From assembly GCA_944329255.1 (NCBI GenBank), contig CALVIA010000002.1, positions 1-27,381 on the forward strand: a stretch of 27,381 bases of DNA, read 5' to 3'. A program made the position numbers and the translations under genes. The stretch is from an uncultured Bacilli bacterium (GTDB lineage Bacteria > Bacillota_I > Bacilli_A > RF39 > UBA660). The notes beneath the pieces are model-generated. The model was not told the origin of the DNA and made no database searches. It saw nothing but the letters and a program-made list of their open reading frames with translations. Positions within the stretch are counted from its first letter, which is position 1; every line of letters begins with the position of its first letter. Below are positions 26,367 to 27,381 of the stretch, piece after piece.

Positions 26367-26800
26367 TGGAAATTTTAAATAGAAAAGCAAAATATGATTA
26401 TTTTATATATGATACTTATGAATGTGGAATTGTTTTGAAGGGATCTGAAATTAAATCAATAAGAGAAGGTAAAGCTAATTTAAAAGATAGTTATTGTATT
26501 GTAAAAAATAACGAATTATTTCTCTTAAATATGTTTATATCAAAATATGAAAATAGTAATATTTTTAACCATGAGGAAACAAGAACAAGAAAGTTACTGG
26601 CTCATAAAAAAGAAATATATAAAATTAGAGATAAAATAAATATTGATGGATATACTCTAGTTCCAATAAAGTTATATATAAAAAATGGGATAGCAAAGTT
26701 ATTAATTGGGGTTGCAAAGGGGAAAAAGAATTATGATAAAAAAGAAGCAATAAAACAAAGGGATATTGATAAATATAACAAAAAAACTATGAAATATTAG
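26366..26800 (+). CDS. smpB: SsrA-binding protein SmpB
   Basis: SmpB binds tmRNA and brings it to ribosomes stalled without a stop codon. The protein has 144 residues, slightly shorter than the usual 155 or so. Family segments are NRKAKYDYFIYDTYECGIVL, KGSEIKSIREGKANLKDSY, ETRTRKLLAHKKEI and GVAKGKKNYDKKEAIKQRD. The basic C-terminal tail that occupies the empty mRNA channel is present in a short form. The ATG shares one base with the stop of the CapA-like gene (TAATG); AGGTG at 26357-26361 is the ribosome binding site. Its stop TAG lies in the stem of a hairpin that precedes the ssrA promoter, and its RNA partner is encoded 25 bases downstream. Confidence 0.96.
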   Translation: MEILNRKAKYDYFIYDTYECGIVLKGSEIKSIREGKANLKDSYCIVKNNELFLLNMFISKYENSNIFNHEETRTRKLLAHKKEIYKIRDKINIDGYTLVPIKLYIKNGIAKLLIGVAKGKKNYDKKEAIKQRDIDKYNKKTMKY

Positions 26801-26814
26801 TTTTTTTTGTTATA
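26774..26814 (+). terminator. hairpin ending smpB, overlapping the ssrA promoter
   Basis: TATAACAAAAAAACTA (26774-26789) and TAGTTTTTTTTGTTATA (26798-26814) are inverted repeats with one extra T in the 3' arm. The right arm starts with the smpB stop TAG and contains a T8 run. In RNA this is terminator-like. The same right arm carries most of the ssrA extended -10 element. Confidence 0.55.
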
Positions 26815-26816
26815 AT
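26808..26816 (+). promoter_or_regulatory. extended -10 promoter of ssrA
   Basis: TGTTATAAT (26808-26816) is a perfect extended -10. The next G, at the normal start distance, is 26825, the predicted first base of mature tmRNA. No good -35 box is present at 17 bases, as is common with extended -10 promoters. Confidence 0.65.
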
Positions 26817-26824
26817 TAGTACAT

Positions 26825-27169
26825 GGGGTCGTTATTGGATTCGACGGGATAGTTAAAATATTAATTGCAAGTCGCAAGGTATGCGTAATCCAAAAAAATA
26901 AAATAACTGGAAACAGAAATCAATTAGCTTTCGCTTAATTAATTAGAAGGCAGTCTTATTATTTGTTTTTCTTGTGACGAATAAATAGGGCTTAATAAAA
27001 CAAGATATATTAAATATTTGATTAGGATATTTAATGAATTATTACTAATCTAGTTAATAATTTATTTGTTTATTTATAGATTATTAACAAATAATTAAAT
27101 AAACTAAACTTGTAGATATTAATATTAAAATTATTTCGGACAGGAGTTCAAATCTCCTCGGCTCCACCA
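26825..27169 (+). ncRNA. ssrA: transfer-messenger RNA (tmRNA)
   Basis: tmRNA rescues stalled ribosomes and tags the unfinished protein for proteolysis. The 5' end GGGGTCG (26825-26831) pairs with CGGCTCC (27159-27165) as a seven-bp acceptor stem with two G-U pairs. A discriminator A and an encoded CCA (27167-27169) follow. The TTGGATTCGACGGGAT segment is the conserved D-loop region. The T arm is AGGAG, TTCAAAT, CTCCT (27142-27158). Following the B. subtilis pattern (ATAACT before the resume codon), the tag starts at GGA 26909 and reads GNRNQLAFA, then TAA 26936-26938. With the tRNA-borne alanine the tag is AGNRNQLAFA. The tag end lies in a helix, and at least two clear H-type pseudoknots follow. 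The total of 345 bases is typical. Confidence 0.97.
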
Positions 27170-27180
27170 TAGGGTAATTT

Positions 27181-27203
27181 GTTTGAATAATTCGAACTTT
27201 TTT
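27181..27203 (+). terminator. intrinsic terminator 1 of ssrA
   Basis: GTTTGAA (27181-27187) pairs with TTCGAAC (27191-27197), with one G-U pair and a three-base loop. A T6 run follows. It lies 11 bases after the CCA end. Confidence 0.7.
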
Positions 27204-27209
27204 ATATAG

Positions 27210-27235
27210 AAATCAATCGTAATGATTGATTTTTT
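27210..27235 (+). terminator. intrinsic terminator 2 downstream of ssrA
   Basis: AAATCAATC (27210-27218) pairs with GATTGATTT (27224-27232) around a five-base loop, with Ts to 27235. It is probably a back-up to the first terminator. I see no gene in the remaining 27236-27381. Confidence 0.75.
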
Positions 27236-27381
27236 GTTTATATAAAAAATCTTTAATAAGTTTGATAAAAAAACGCTAAAAAATTCTATTTTTAAATAAT
27301 AATACATTAAAAACAATTTGCATTTAAATGTAAATGTAATGAAAGACTCACAAATAGGAATATACAATTTTAATGGTAAAT

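Noticed and set aside
27131..27367. Minus-strand open reading frame of 78 codons over the ssrA 3' end
   Set aside because: Its C-terminal part is the antisense of the tRNA-like domain, a well-known annotation artefact, and it has no conserved protein features.
27170..27381. Possible mobile-element attachment site at the 3' end of ssrA
   Set aside because: tmRNA genes are frequent integration targets, but no repeat of the ssrA 3' end and no integrase gene is visible before the window ends.
1..27381. CRISPR arrays, insertion sequences, tRNA or rRNA genes, known riboswitches
   Set aside because: None was seen on either strand; the only RNA gene is ssrA, and gaps between genes are all under 300 bases.

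Overview
The window is AT-rich chromosomal DNA carrying 19 protein genes and one tmRNA gene. Gene content points to a low-GC Bacillota, class Bacilli. The markers are a fused-order rpoB-rpoC, rpsL-rpsG-fusA-tuf, tilS-ftsH, a YtqA-type radical SAM protein, and eno-secG-rnr-smpB-ssrA. MurD and a FemAB-type aminoacyltransferase imply a peptidoglycan wall. Three details are nevertheless mollicute-like: Asn at the RpoB rifampicin position 526 (E. coli numbering), a tmRNA tag ending in AFA, and near-abandonment of TGA as a stop (15 TAA, 3 TAG, 1 TGA). All Trp codons I checked are TGG, so the code looks standard. An uncultured gut lineage of the RF39 kind, near the Mollicutes, would fit, but this is inference.

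Layout. (1) 1-7361: promoter, rpoB, rpoC and a terminator. (2) 7373-9449: two overlapping genes for helix-turn-helix plus metallophosphoesterase proteins. The second keeps the active-site motifs; the first has lost most of them. (3) 9451-12762: tilS-ftsH, overlapping by ATGA, facing a radical SAM gene on the minus strand. One perfect 32-bp palindrome terminates both strands and encodes the C-terminal STD plus the stop of both proteins. (4) 13820-18790: an unrecognised 153-residue gene, then rpsL-rpsG-fusA and tuf with its own promoter. (5) 18799-20140: a FemAB-family gene on the minus strand. (6) 20221-27235: murD-eno-secG, a terminator, then rnr, a degenerate CapA-like protein and smpB, all overlapping, then ssrA with its own promoter and two terminators.

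How it fits together. Most genes are core transcription, translation, ribosome rescue and RNA decay (RNA polymerase, S12, S7, EF-G, EF-Tu, RNase R, SmpB, tmRNA), tRNA wobble modification (TilS, YtqA-type), membrane proteostasis and secretion (FtsH, SecG), wall synthesis (MurD, FemAB) and glycolysis (Eno). The best candidates for undescribed biology are the tandem active/pseudo-metallophosphoesterase pair between rpoC and tilS, and the CapA-like protein with a degraded active site wedged between rnr and smpB. RpoB and S12 both carry unusual residues at classic antibiotic-contact positions.
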